Shown here: one piece after another, positions 5,166 to 5,524 of the stretch
Position numbering within the stretch: position 1 is the stretch's first letter
How the letters are laid out: each line of letters opens with the position of its first letter
DNA from: Bacteroidota bacterium
Lineage (GTDB): Bacteria > Bacteroidota > Bacteroidia > Bacteroidales > UBA1402
DNA length: 5,524 nucleotides
Direction of reading: 5' to 3'
Assembly (NCBI GenBank): GCA_030706285.1
Contig: JAUZOU010000212.1
Span: forward strand, 1-5,524
Program-made: the position numbers and the translations under genes
Notes under the pieces: generated by a model
Told to the model about the DNA's origin: nothing
Databases searched by the model: none
What the model saw: only the letters and a program-made list of their open reading frames with translations

Positions 5166-5524
5166 TCAACCTTTCAACTGTTGCGATGGCGCCATGAGTT
5201 CAACCATTGTTTCCACCACCCTCTTATACTGGCCATTAAAATGATGATTGCCTGGGAGCCTTTTCACCGTCAGGCCTTCCCGAAAGTCCGAATCGGCAAA
5301 TGAATCATGATCGTTGAGAATGACCGTCACGGGAAGCTTCAGTTTATTGATTTCAGAAACAATATCCAGTTCTCCTGAATGGGTGGGAAAAAGCAACGTC
5401 ATCAGGTCGATTTTCAACTCTCCTTTTCTGGAAGGGGAGAGCAGAATCACTTCGGAGATTTGATTCCGGAGGGTTGAGGAAAGGTTGTTGAGAATAAAGG
5501 GAGTCAGGTCGGCACCAAAGGAAT
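5166..5524 (-). CDS. AcvB/VirJ-family serine hydrolase, C-terminal part (start outside window)
   Basis: The frame is open to the right edge, giving 118 visible C-terminal residues; the GTG at 5450 is internal. The first visible residues are SFGADLTPFILNNL, matching the nucleophile elbow GYSFGAD of the AcvB/VirJ alpha/beta-hydrolase family, so the first residue is probably the catalytic Ser. The cut codon before it ends in AT, which allows Tyr. Further on come ILLSPSRKG, a strand and loop with VILNDHDS (Asp 71 or 73 are candidates for the acid), and RLPGNHHFNGQY, matching the family's C-terminal GGHHFDGDY with the probable catalytic His at 93 or 94. Agrobacterium AcvB hydrolyses lysyl-phosphatidylglycerol in the periplasm, and VirJ is its Ti-plasmid relative. 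The N-terminus, and so any signal peptide, is not visible. About 60 bases separate its stop from the next promoter, and no clear terminator was seen. Family confidence is good; substrate is inferred. Confidence 0.8.
   Translation of the reverse strand, partial: SFGADLTPFILNNLSSTLRNQISEVILLSPSRKGELKIDLMTLLFPTHSGELDIVSEINKLKLPVTVILNDHDSFADSDFREGLTVKRLPGNHHFNGQYKRVVETMVELMAPSQQLKG

Overview
The window looks like an ordinary chromosomal segment of a Bacteroidota bacterium, most likely order Bacteroidales. Three things suggest this. Two upstream regions carry the Bacteroides-type promoter, with a -7 element TAnnTTTG and a TTG or TTTG element 18-19 bases upstream. The start codons I checked have A/T-rich leaders with no Shine-Dalgarno sequence. 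The proteins read as Bacteroidales versions of their families. No rRNA, tRNA, insertion sequence, integrase or CRISPR array was seen. Genus cannot be decided from this sequence.

Layout, left to right. Bases 3-719 (+) are the 3' part of a DbpA-type DEAD-box RNA helicase gene that begins before the window. Bases 720-1001 are non-coding and hold an 11-base perfect inverted repeat. Bases 1002-1772 and 1802-3064 (both -) form a two-gene operon: a radical SAM protein with a C-terminal helix-hairpin-helix, followed 29 bases later by a DUF4130 protein. Bases 3065-3346 are a divergent control region. Bases 3347-4183 (+) encode a NudC-type NADH/NAD pyrophosphatase with a four-cysteine zinc ribbon. Its 3' end overlaps by 9 bases the 3' end of a convergent gene at 4175-5035 (-), which encodes a secreted SGNH/GDSL hydrolase with its own well-formed promoter. 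Bases 5166-5524 (-) are the C-terminal part of an AcvB/VirJ-family serine hydrolase whose start lies beyond the right edge.

The most interesting part is the radical SAM-DUF4130 operon. The two families are known to occur together, sometimes with a uracil-DNA-glycosylase-like domain fused to the DUF4130 partner. They have been proposed to modify or repair DNA, but to my knowledge the chemistry has not been established. Here the DUF4130 protein is stand-alone. The radical SAM protein has a DNA-binding-type helix-hairpin-helix and a C-terminal peptide resembling a sliding-clamp-binding motif, which would fit work on DNA at or behind replication forks. The other genes (RNA helicase, NAD(H) hydrolase, envelope hydrolases) have no evident functional tie to this operon apart from the divergent arrangement with the NudC-type gene.
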